From assembly GCA_963748105.1 (NCBI GenBank), contig CAVVHP010000011.1, positions 443,684-507,683 of the forward strand: a stretch of 64,000 nt of DNA. The letters run 5' to 3'. The position numbers and the translations under genes are program-made. This DNA is from JAKAGZ01 sp963748105 (GTDB lineage: Bacteria > Bacteroidota > Ignavibacteria > Ignavibacteriales > Ignavibacteriaceae). The notes beneath the pieces are model-generated. The model saw only the letters and a list, made by a program, of their open reading frames with translations. It did no database searches and was not told where the DNA came from. This document shows positions 38,338 to 46,312 of this stretch, piece by piece; within the stretch, counting starts at the first letter, position 1; the number at the start of each line of letters is the position of its first letter.

Positions 38338-41300
38338 ATATATTCATCCCAGCTTTTGGTAGTGAGATCTTCCTCTTTATATCGTTCCATTGCTTTTACA
38401 AATCTTTTGGCAACTTGAACGTTTGTAATCAGGTTAATATTCATATCAATTGCTTTTCTTCTCACAAGATAATCATTATCAAGTTCAAATTTATCTACAC
38501 TTTTAGGAATATTTATTACAAGATCGATTTTCCCATTTTCGAGATATGTTAAAATATTTGGTTCTTTATTTACTAAAGGCCAGTGTAAAACAGTTGCTTT
38601 CATTTCATATTTTTTCAGGAATTCAGCTGTGCCTTTTGTAGCATAAAATTTATAACCCGTTGCGTAGAGTGTTTTGGCATCTTCAAGAAACTCGGCTTTG
38701 TCTTTTGGGGTACCGGTCGAAAGCATAACACCTTTCTGTGGAATCTTATAACCTGTCGATATAAAACTCTTAAGAAAAGCCTCATTAAAATCATCACCAA
38801 GGCATGCTACCTCGCCGGTTGATGCCATTTCAACTCCCAGTACAGGATCGGAACCTTTCAATCTTGTAAATGAAAACTGCGGGGCTTTAACTCCAACGTA
38901 GTCAACATCAAATGATGATTTATCAATCTTCGGTACTTTCTCGCCGAGCATTAATTTTGTAGCAATTTCTACGAAGTTTATCTTCAAAACCTTTGAGACA
39001 AAAGGAAAACTTCTTGATGCTCTAAGGTTACACTCGATTACTTTTACTTTGTTATCTTTAGCTATGAATTGAATATTGAAGGGCCCGGTTATTTCAAGCG
39101 CTTTGGCTATTTCCTTAGTCACGATTTTTACACGGCGCATTGTTTCAAGATAGGTCCTTTGCGGGGGCAGAACTATTGTAGCATCTCCTGAGTGCACACC
39201 TGCATTTTCAACATGTTCCGAAATTGCATAGCAGAATAAATTTCCTTTGTCCGCTACTGCGTCAACTTCAATCTCCCTGGCTTCTGTAATAAATTTGCTT
39301 ATTACCACCGGGTATTCTTTGCTGATTGCGGCGGCTTTCTGCAGAAATGTTTTTAATTCTTCATCTGTTAATACTATGCTCATAGCTGCACCGCTCAGCA
39401 CATAACTCGGTCGTATTAAGACAGGGTAGCCAACTTTATGGGCAAATGCCTTTGCTTTTGCGAAACTGGTCAGTTCTTTCCATTCCGGCTGATCAACCTT
39501 TAAAGAATCGAGTATTGAAGAAAATTTATGCCTGTTTTCCGCACTGTCAATTTTATCAGGAGAGGTACCCAGAATTTTAATTCCTTCATTATGTAGTCTT
39601 GTTGCAAGGTTGTTCGGGGTTTGTCCGCCCATAGAAATAATTACGCCTTCCGGGTATTCTTTTTCGTAAATATCTAGTACTCGTTCAAAAGTAATCTGTT
39701 CAAAATATAATTTATCACAAATGTCATAATCGGTACTTACGGTTTCCGGGTTACAATTGATCATAATAGTTTTATGATTCATATTATTAAGAGTCATTAC
39801 CGCGTTAACGCAACACCAATCGAATTCAACAGAAGAGCCGATTCTGTAAGCCCCGCTTCCCAGCACCACTATCTGGTTATCGCCGCCGGTTTGAATATCA
39901 TCCTCACGTCCGTGATATGTAAGGTAAAGATAGTTTGTTTGGGCAGGGTATTCGGCCGCGAGCGTATCAATCTGTTTTACAACCGGGATAACATTTAATG
40001 ATTTCCTGACCTTTCTAACTTCAAATTCATTGGAATCAGTAAGCTGTGCAATTTGTAAATCGGAGAAACCATTTTCTTTTGCTTCGCGCATCAGCACTTG
40101 ACTCAGCTTGTTAAGTTTCAGTCCTTTTAGTTTCTTTTCAGTATCAATGATATTTTTCATCTTGTAAAGAAACCAGGGTGTTATCTTTGAAAGCTTGTGA
40201 ATCTTTTTGACGCTATATCCTTTCCGAAAAGCCTGGGCTATAGCATACATCCTTTTGTCAGTTGGATTTGAAATTTCTTCATCAAGATTTTTGAATTTGA
40301 TCCCGTTGCCCGCAAATCCCTTGTAACCCATATCAAGCATGCGTATGGCTTTCTGCAGGACCTCTTCAAACGTTTTACCGAGCGACATTACCTCGCCGAC
40401 TGATTTCATCTCTGATCCAAGCTGCGTGCTGACCTGCTGGAATTTCTGCAGATCCCAGCGCGGAAATTTCAGCGCAACGTAATCGAGTGCGGGTTCAAAA
40501 CAGGCTGAAGTCTGCTGGGTAATAATGTTTTCTACTTCATTTAATGCGTAACCGAGAGCAAGCTTGGTAGCGATAAACGCAAGCGGATAACCCGTAGCTT
40601 TGGACGCAAGTGCGGAGCTTCTGCTCAACCTGGCGTTTACTTCAATTATTCTGTAATCACCGTTTTTAGGATTTAATGCGTACTGGATATTGCATTCACC
40701 GATCACGCCGAGATGCCGGATTAATTTTATTCCGTTGGAACGAAGCATAAAGTTTTCTTTTGCCGAAAGCGTCTGCACCGGCGCGATTACAATACTGTCT
40801 CCTGTGTGAATTCCCATCGGGTCCACATTTTCCATCGAACAGATTGTTATACAGTTATCGTACCTGTCGCGAACTATTTCATATTCAACTTCTTTCCATC
40901 CGTAGAGAGATTCTTCGATTAAAATCTGGCTTGTAAATGAAAACGCTCTTCTCGCTTTTTCGGTAAGTTCTGCTTTATTATTCACAATACCGGAGCCGAG
41001 TCCGCCAAGCGCGTATGCGATCCTGACCATAACCGGGTAACCGATTTTGTCGGCCGCTGTAACGGCCTCCTTTAAATTTCTGGCGGTTTTGCTGACCGCA
41101 ACCTTCAGGTCACATTCCTTTACTTTATCGCCGAAAATCAGCCTGTCTTCCGTAGCCTGGATTGCCTCAACCGGCGTTCCCAAAACTTTAATGTTGTGTT
41201 TTTTCAGGATTCCTTTTTCATAAAGTTCAACACCCACATTTAAAGCAGTTTGTCCTCCGAATTGAAGCAGTATACTGTCCGGCTCCTCCTTTTTGATTAT

Positions 41301-41528
41301 TCTTTCCACAACATCTGCTTTCAGAGGAAGGAAATAAACTTTATCCGCAAAATTTTCCGAGGTTTGTATTGTTGCGATGTTCGGGTTAATAAGGACGGAA
41401 GTAATTCCGTCTTCTTTTAATGCTTTGATTGCCTGGCTGCCGGAATAATCAAACTCGCCGGCCTGCCCGATCTGTAAAGCACCCGATCCAAGGATTAAAA
41501 CTTTTTTTGGTTTTCCGCGTTTTATCAT
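38334..41528 (-). CDS. carB: Carbamoyl-phosphate synthase large subunit
   Basis: 1064 residues. Makes carbamoyl phosphate for pyrimidine and arginine synthesis with CarA. Two homologous ATP-grasp halves (each starting GSGxxxIGxxxEFDxS: LGSGALQIGQAGEFDYSG and LGSGAYRIGSSVEFDW), an oligomerisation segment between, and a C-terminal allosteric (MGS-like) domain (ATKGTAEFLKKY, INIPKS). Length is normal and there is no frameshift. Overlaps carA and the phosphoesterase by four bases each. Confidence 0.97.
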   Translation of the reverse strand: MIKRGKPKKVLILGSGALQIGQAGEFDYSGSQAIKALKEDGITSVLINPNIATIQTSENFADKVYFLPLKADVVERIIKKEEPDSILLQFGGQTALNVGVELYEKGILKKHNIKVLGTPVEAIQATEDRLIFGDKVKECDLKVAVSKTARNLKEAVTAADKIGYPVMVRIAYALGGLGSGIVNNKAELTEKARRAFSFTSQILIEESLYGWKEVEYEIVRDRYDNCITICSMENVDPMGIHTGDSIVIAPVQTLSAKENFMLRSNGIKLIRHLGVIGECNIQYALNPKNGDYRIIEVNARLSRSSALASKATGYPLAFIATKLALGYALNEVENIITQQTSACFEPALDYVALKFPRWDLQKFQQVSTQLGSEMKSVGEVMSLGKTFEEVLQKAIRMLDMGYKGFAGNGIKFKNLDEEISNPTDKRMYAIAQAFRKGYSVKKIHKLSKITPWFLYKMKNIIDTEKKLKGLKLNKLSQVLMREAKENGFSDLQIAQLTDSNEFEVRKVRKSLNVIPVVKQIDTLAAEYPAQTNYLYLTYHGREDDIQTGGDNQIVVLGSGAYRIGSSVEFDWCCVNAVMTLNNMNHKTIMINCNPETVSTDYDICDKLYFEQITFERVLDIYEKEYPEGVIISMGGQTPNNLATRLHNEGIKILGTSPDKIDSAENRHKFSSILDSLKVDQPEWKELTSFAKAKAFAHKVGYPVLIRPSYVLSGAAMSIVLTDEELKTFLQKAAAISKEYPVVISKFITEAREIEVDAVADKGNLFCYAISEHVENAGVHSGDATIVLPPQRTYLETMRRVKIVTKEIAKALEITGPFNIQFIAKDNKVKVIECNLRASRSFPFVSKVLKINFVEIATKLMLGEKVPKIDKSSFDVDYVGVKAPQFSFTRLKGSDPVLGVEMASTGEVACLGDDFNEAFLKSFISTGYKIPQKGVMLSTGTPKDKAEFLEDAKTLYATGYKFYATKGTAEFLKKYEMKATVLHWPLVNKEPNILTYLENGKIDLVINIPKSVDKFELDNDYLVRRKAIDMNINLITNVQVAKRFVKAMERYKEEDLTTKSWDEYI

Positions 41529-42613
41529 TTCAATGCTCTTATAAACAAATCGAAAATAAATTCGCTGTCATCAGGTCCCGGCGAAGCTTCCGGGTGAAAC
41601 TGTGACGCGAAAAATGGTTTAGAAATATGAATTATCCCCTCGTTCGTTCCGTCATTGTCATTCACAAACCACTCTCTCCAGTCCTGCGGCAGAGTTTCGG
41701 CGTCAACCGCAAAACCGTGATTTTGTGAAGTGATGTAGGTCCGTTTTGTTCCGGTTTCGTTGCATGGCTGGTTGTGTCCCCTGTGTCCGTATTTTAATTT
41801 GTAGGTATTGGCGCCCGCCGCCAGCGCCATTATCTGGCTGCCGAGGCATACACCGAGCATCGGCATATTTTTGCTCATCGCCTTTTTAACGTTGGCAATT
41901 GTTTTTTTGCACATCTTCGGATCGCCCGGTCCGTTTGATACAAGTATTCCGTTTGCTTCAATATCATTGAAGTCATAATCATAAGGTACTCTTATAACCG
42001 AGATATTTCTTTCCAGGAAAGCCCTGATAATATTGTTTTTTGTGCCGCAGTCAATCAGGATAATCTTTTTATGATTTCTTTTGTATTCAACCGGCGCTTT
42101 TACGCTTACTTCCTTAACGAGATCAATTTTATTTATATCCTGGAAATTGATTTTCTTTCTTTCATTAAAAATTATTTTACCGGCCATCGTTCCTTTATCG
42201 CGCAGTTTCCTGGTAAGCATTCTCGTATCGATTCCGGTAATACCCGGAATTTTTTGTTCGCGCATCCAGTCGGATAAAGATTTTTCCGCGCTCCAGTGAG
42301 AATATTCTTCTGAATAGTTTGTAACAACTAATGCGCGGCAATGAATTTGTTCGGATTCAAAATTTTTAAATAGTCCGTCTTCTCTTTCTTCACCCGGCAC
42401 ACCGTAATTACCGATAAGCGGGAAGGTGCAGACGAGTATCTGTCCGCGGTAAGACGGATCGGTCATCGTTTCCGGGTAACCAACCATGCCGGTGTTGAAG
42501 ACCACTTCGCCGTTGGTATTTCCGTGATAGCCGAATCCTGTACCGATAAATTCGGTTCCGTCTTCCAGCACAAGTTTAGCCCTTACGGGCTTATTTTTTT
42601 CTATTTTTTGCAT
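41525..42613 (-). CDS. carA: Carbamoyl-phosphate synthase small subunit
   Basis: 362 residues from the ATG at 42613 (MQKIEKNKPVRAKLVLEDG). Glutaminase half of the enzyme. N-terminal CarA domain (FIGTGFGYHGNTNGEVVFNTGMVGYPE) and class I amidotransferase domain with the nucleophile in MLGVCLGSQ, SQNHGFAVD, and the His-Glu pair in SQFHPEASPGP. The usual GHQ after the nucleophile is GSQ here. The frame extends upstream to a TTG at 42640, but that lies in the terminator T-run, so the ATG is preferred. No Shine-Dalgarno is seen. A terminator hairpin ends 25 bases before the ATG. Confidence 0.95.
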   Translation of the reverse strand: MQKIEKNKPVRAKLVLEDGTEFIGTGFGYHGNTNGEVVFNTGMVGYPETMTDPSYRGQILVCTFPLIGNYGVPGEEREDGLFKNFESEQIHCRALVVTNYSEEYSHWSAEKSLSDWMREQKIPGITGIDTRMLTRKLRDKGTMAGKIIFNERKKINFQDINKIDLVKEVSVKAPVEYKRNHKKIILIDCGTKNNIIRAFLERNISVIRVPYDYDFNDIEANGILVSNGPGDPKMCKKTIANVKKAMSKNMPMLGVCLGSQIMALAAGANTYKLKYGHRGHNQPCNETGTKRTYITSQNHGFAVDAETLPQDWREWFVNDNDGTNEGIIHISKPFFASQFHPEASPGPDDSEFIFDLFIRALK

Positions 42614-42636
42614 ATAGAGGTTGGGGTTAAGTTTAG

Positions 42637-42668
42637 GCAAAAAAATAGCCCCGTCATGCGGGGCTATT
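42637..42668 (-). terminator. Terminator hairpin in the carA leader (possible attenuator)
   Basis: On the minus strand AATAGCCCCG pairs perfectly with CGGGGCTATT (42668-42644) around a five-base loop and is followed by seven T, 25 bases ahead of the carA ATG. The preceding rubrerythrin gene already has its own terminator at 42808-42827. A promoter-like TTGACA lies between the two, at about 42749-42744 on the minus strand. Confidence 0.8.
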
Positions 42669-42800
42669 AATAAATAATCTCGTTCTCGAATTCAATATCT
42701 AAAAATTGTTTTTTTCTGCCGATCAATTAGCTACCTTTTTAGTTTGTCAAATATATGTGAATCGGAAATTAGATTCAATTTAGAATTTCATCTTTTTGCA

Positions 42801-42827
42801 AATAAAAGTCCGCTCAGTTGAGCGGAC
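42801..42827 (-). terminator. Rho-independent terminator of the rubrerythrin gene
   Basis: Perfect nine-base stem GTCCGCTCA / TGAGCGGAC with a two-base loop, followed on the minus strand by TTTTATTTG, 25 bases after the rubrerythrin stop. Confidence 0.88.
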
Positions 42828-42851
42828 CTGACCTGTGCTTACATCGGACTA

Positions 42852-43478
42852 CTATTGTATCGTAATGAACCTTTCTTTTGGGGTCATTGATATGCCGCAT
42901 CGTGCTGGCGCGTTGTTGTCATACGTATTCCCACAGGTCGTGCAAACCAGGTATTTTGATGGTAAATCGTTCTGTTTGTTTTTTTTAAGCATATTAAGGG
43001 CATTTTTATAAAATTCTTTGTGTTTTTTCTCGGTCTGATATGCATAATTAAAGGACAGCATCGCGATATTTACTCCGGCATCATTTGCCGTCCGGATAAA
43101 GTCCGGATACATTGTCATAACTTCGTATGTCTCACCGTTAATCGCATCCTGTAAATTTTCACTTGTTGTTTTTACATCGTATTTTGGAGAAAAATCGTCC
43201 ATTTTCTCTCCGAGCTGCTGAAGAACCGCACTGTGATTTCCTGCGTGTATTTTTTCAGATTTCGATGCTGCTTCGAATAAAAGAGCAATTTTTTCATAAC
43301 CTTCCTCGCGTGCTTTCATGGCATAGGCTGCGTATTTTGCGCTCGCAGTGGTTTCACCTATTATTGCATCTTTAATATTATTGATAGTTTTTAGCTTTGC
43401 TGCATTATTTTTTGCGGATGTAATGCCTGAAAATATCAGCAATGATAAAATGAGTGAAGAAAAAAGTTTTAGTTTCAT
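42852..43478 (-). CDS. Exported rubrerythrin-like protein with incomplete rubredoxin site
   Basis: 208 residues. Residues 1-22 look like a signal peptide (LFSSLILSLLIFSGITSA), unusual because rubrerythrins are normally cytoplasmic. The ferritin-like domain carries the di-iron motifs (GETTASAKY, EKIHAGNH; GETYEVMTMY, EKKHKEF). The C-terminal rubredoxin-like part has CTTCGNTYDNNAPARCGIS: three Cys, with Ser where the fourth ligand is usual. Rubrerythrins reduce peroxide; here export and a missing Fe ligand make electron supply uncertain. Monocistronic, strong terminator. Confidence 0.87.
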   Translation of the reverse strand: MKLKLFSSLILSLLIFSGITSAKNNAAKLKTINNIKDAIIGETTASAKYAAYAMKAREEGYEKIALLFEAASKSEKIHAGNHSAVLQQLGEKMDDFSPKYDVKTTSENLQDAINGETYEVMTMYPDFIRTANDAGVNIAMLSFNYAYQTEKKHKEFYKNALNMLKKNKQNDLPSKYLVCTTCGNTYDNNAPARCGISMTPKERFITIQ

Positions 43479-43611
43479 TTGAGACTCCTTTTTAATTATA
43501 AATTTGTATATTCAAAGTTAGCTATTGAACCCTAAAATCATCTTTAAGAAGTCTTAAAATTTGATTAAAAGTTTGGAGGTTTATTAGAAGAGCCCGGATA
43601 TAGTTTTTTGT

Positions 43612-44988
43612 TTAAAAGGTAAGTGAGAATTTTGTTCCTGAATCGGCTCTGCTTTCAATATTAATATTGAAATTTTGCAGATCAGCCAGCCTCTTTACTA
43701 TTGCAAGACCGAGGCCGTTACCCTGTATTTGGGAGGTTCTGGAATCATCGGCACGGTAAAACCGGTCAAATATTCTTTTAATTTGCTCTTTTGATAGTCC
43801 TGTGCCGTAATCCTCAATAATACAGCATAAAACAGAATCATTGTCTTCAATTGAAATATCAATTTTTTTTGAATTGCCCGAATACTTTATTGAATTGGAG
43901 ATAATGTTTTCCAGTATTATTTCCAGCATAGATTCATCTGCTTTAATATAAGAAAATTTTCTACTGTCGAAATTAATTTCCATGTGATTCTGTTGAATTA
44001 AATTCTGTAATCTTAATAAAACAACTTCAATTGATTTTGTAAGATTTACTTTTGTGAATACGGGCAAGGCTTTCCCGCTTTCATATCTTGCAAGGATAAG
44101 AAGCTGTTCCACGAGATTAGATATTCTGTCTACTTCGTTTATGCAGTATTTTATTTTTGAAATATACTCATCCTGTTCTCTTGGTTTTCTTATCAAAACT
44201 TCCAGAGTTCCTTTAATTACCGAAAGGGGAGTACGCAGTTCGTGAGACGCGTCAGCTGTAAATTGTTTTTCTCTTAATACTGCGTCCTGCAGCCTGTTTA
44301 ATAATTCATTTATTGTAGAGGTTAAAGTATATATTTCATCTTTGTGCTGCGGCAGGTCAATTCTTTGTTCGAGATTTTCTCTTGTGATTTTCTCAGCGGT
44401 ATTTATCACCTGGTTAATAGGCCTGATGGATTTTCCGGCAATGTATCTTGATATAGAAAAAAGGAAGATCAGAACAAGGGGAAATGCAACCAATAATACT
44501 ATTTTGAGGTTTTCAAGAACGAGCGCGGATTCTTCCAGCGGCATTGCAATTAATAAGTATCCCAGGGTTTTCCCGACCGGGTTTTTAATCGGCATCTGTA
44601 ATTGTCTTGTCGGTGCCCCGGTTAATTGAGTGTTGAAATATTCTTTTTGTTTCAACGATGGATTAAAGTCCAACCTGCCTTCAAGAAGGTTGCCTGTTTT
44701 TTTTAGAATATTATCCGACGTATCAGTGACCTGTACGAAAATGGGATTAACCTCAATTTGTCCGTGTTCTCGTTCATTCCATTCAAACGGATTAGCAAAA
44801 ATAAACTGATTATCCATAACAACCAGGCTGTTGATTACCTCCAGCGACTCAAGATCTAAATCCTGGTCGAGATGCCTGTAAACGGTATCAGAAACAACAG
44901 CATAAATTGTAAGGAAAAGTATTCCGGTTAAAATTGCTGTAACGCCTATAAAATAGGATGATATCCTGTTGCGTAGACTGAGGTTCAT
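43612..44988 (-). CDS. Membrane sensor histidine kinase
   Basis: 458 residues. Two membrane helices (about 12-34 and 163-183) enclose a periplasmic sensor; a HAMP domain (SIRPINQVINTAEKI) follows. H-box FTADASHELRTPLSVIKG with the phosphorylated His, N-box NIISNSIKYSGN, G1 DYGTGLSKEQIKRIFDRFYR, G2 GNGLGLAIVKR. Same class as CusS/heavy-metal-type kinases by domain order. Overlaps the response regulator stop by four bases. The signal is unknown. Confidence 0.93.
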   Translation of the reverse strand: MNLSLRNRISSYFIGVTAILTGILFLTIYAVVSDTVYRHLDQDLDLESLEVINSLVVMDNQFIFANPFEWNEREHGQIEVNPIFVQVTDTSDNILKKTGNLLEGRLDFNPSLKQKEYFNTQLTGAPTRQLQMPIKNPVGKTLGYLLIAMPLEESALVLENLKIVLLVAFPLVLIFLFSISRYIAGKSIRPINQVINTAEKITRENLEQRIDLPQHKDEIYTLTSTINELLNRLQDAVLREKQFTADASHELRTPLSVIKGTLEVLIRKPREQDEYISKIKYCINEVDRISNLVEQLLILARYESGKALPVFTKVNLTKSIEVVLLRLQNLIQQNHMEINFDSRKFSYIKADESMLEIILENIISNSIKYSGNSKKIDISIEDNDSVLCCIIEDYGTGLSKEQIKRIFDRFYRADDSRTSQIQGNGLGLAIVKRLADLQNFNINIESRADSGTKFSLTF

Positions 44989-45656
44989 TCGCCGTCCTTT
45001 GCTATGTAGCCTACTCCGCGAACGGTTTGAATGTAATTCCTTTGATTGTTCAATTCCAGTTTCTTACGGAGGAAGTTTATATAGACATCAATTACTGAAG
45101 TATCAGCGTCAAAATGAATATCCCAGACGTGTTCAATAATTCTTGTCCTGGTGCAGACTTTATTTTTATTCCGGATAAGAAATTCGAGAAGTGCAAATTC
45201 TTTCTGTGTTAAATTTACTTCCTTTTCATTTACAGTAACCCCGTGTGTCTCGGGGGTAAGCAGTATGTCGCCTAGCTTTAACACAGAATTCCCATCGTCA
45301 TTTATCCTTAGCTGAACCCTTATGCGCGCTAAAAGTTCTTCGAAGGCGAACGGTTTTTTTATGTAGTCGTTTGCGCCGGCTTCAAGGCCGAATACCGTAT
45401 CCTGCGTGGTGTCTTTGGCGGTTAAAAAAATAATAGGTACCGAAGTGTTCTGTTTTCTAATTTGTCTGCAAACTTCGATACCACTCAATCCGGGGATCAT
45501 CCAGTCAAGAAGAATTATATCATATTCATTCGTAAAGGCCATCTCAAGGCCGCTTTTCCCATCAGTTGAAACATCAACAGCAAAAGATTCTTCTTTTAAA
45601 CCATCTCTCAGGAAATTAGCGATTCCTGTTTCGTCTTCTACAATTAGTGCGCGCAT
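44985..45656 (-). CDS. OmpR-family response regulator
   Basis: 223 residues. Receiver domain with acidic pocket (EDE near residue 7-9), phospho-acceptor Asp in IILLDWMIPGLSG (about 51), Thr in FLTAKD and Lys in YIKKPF, then a winged-helix DNA-binding domain ending GVGYIAKDG. It pairs with the kinase at 43612, and its ATG comes 11 bases after the DUF2231 gene stop. It probably regulates its own operon and an unidentified target set. Confidence 0.95.
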   Translation of the reverse strand: MRALIVEDETGIANFLRDGLKEESFAVDVSTDGKSGLEMAFTNEYDIILLDWMIPGLSGIEVCRQIRKQNTSVPIIFLTAKDTTQDTVFGLEAGANDYIKKPFAFEELLARIRVQLRINDDGNSVLKLGDILLTPETHGVTVNEKEVNLTQKEFALLEFLIRNKNKVCTRTRIIEHVWDIHFDADTSVIDVYINFLRKKLELNNQRNYIQTVRGVGYIAKDGE

Positions 45657-45667
45657 TAATTTTCCCC

Positions 45668-46186
45668 TTAATCATTATCTTTTTCAGGCTTATCCTTTTG
45701 TACGTTTTCTGAATTTTGACTATCAGAACTATTAAAATCAAAACCAAGATTAAACTGAACGCCCGCGGCATGCTTGTAAACCAGCTCTCCGCCGTAATAA
45801 CCAGTGCGAACAATTGAAAGAACACCAGCCAAAAATAAGACTAATGCCGCATACTTGAAAACGCCCGTATATTTTTTAGCGGTTACAATAGCCAATCTTA
45901 CAACTGCTGTGGCAACCATTAACCACAATGAAAGTTCAGCCGCATGCTCGTGATTTTCAAGTGCCTGTTTCAATGAACCGGCTTCTTCAACGCCTTCCCC
46001 GGCAATATTACCTGATAGATAGGCTGCAATTACTCCTATGGTTCCTAAAATCAGCAGATAAAATCCTGCCTTTGTGAAAAACTCTTTTTTAAATACCACT
46101 CCAATAATATCCGCAAGAAATCCAATTATCAATAATGCTATCGGAAAGTGAATTATCATCGGGTGCAGATGGCTTGTATCGAACAT
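45668..46186 (-). CDS. DUF2231 family membrane protein
   Basis: 172 residues from the ATG at 46186, which follows a strong AGGAGG. Four membrane segments. The N-terminus FDTSHLHPMIIHFPIALLIIGFLADI is typical of DUF2231 (HPMxxHFPIALL), with conserved His that may bind haem or metal. The C-terminal 30 residues are polar and charged. First gene of the operon with the two-component system, so it may belong to the system's sensory or effector side. Confidence 0.87.
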   Translation of the reverse strand: MFDTSHLHPMIIHFPIALLIIGFLADIIGVVFKKEFFTKAGFYLLILGTIGVIAAYLSGNIAGEGVEEAGSLKQALENHEHAAELSLWLMVATAVVRLAIVTAKKYTGVFKYAALVLFLAGVLSIVRTGYYGGELVYKHAAGVQFNLGFDFNSSDSQNSENVQKDKPEKDND

Positions 46187-46264
46187 AGTTTCCTCCTTTT
46201 TTGATACAAACCTAATTTTCAACACTTAAACCAGGCTAAATCATTTCTTAAAATTTGATTAAAA

Positions 46265-46290
46265 AAAAGTCCGCCAAAATGCGGACTTTT
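46265..46290 (-). terminator. Rho-independent terminator of the MacB-type permease gene
   Basis: Stem AAAAGTCCGC / GCGGACTTTT (46265-46274 and 46281-46290) with a six-base loop and A/T runs on both sides, 23 bases after the permease stop. Can act on both strands. Confidence 0.85.
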
Positions 46291-46312
46291 ATATATCTCC
46301 CATTATTTGATA

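Noticed and set aside
42614..42640. Earlier TTG start for carA
   Set aside because: It falls inside the T-run of the leader terminator, and CarA homologues begin near the ATG at 42613.
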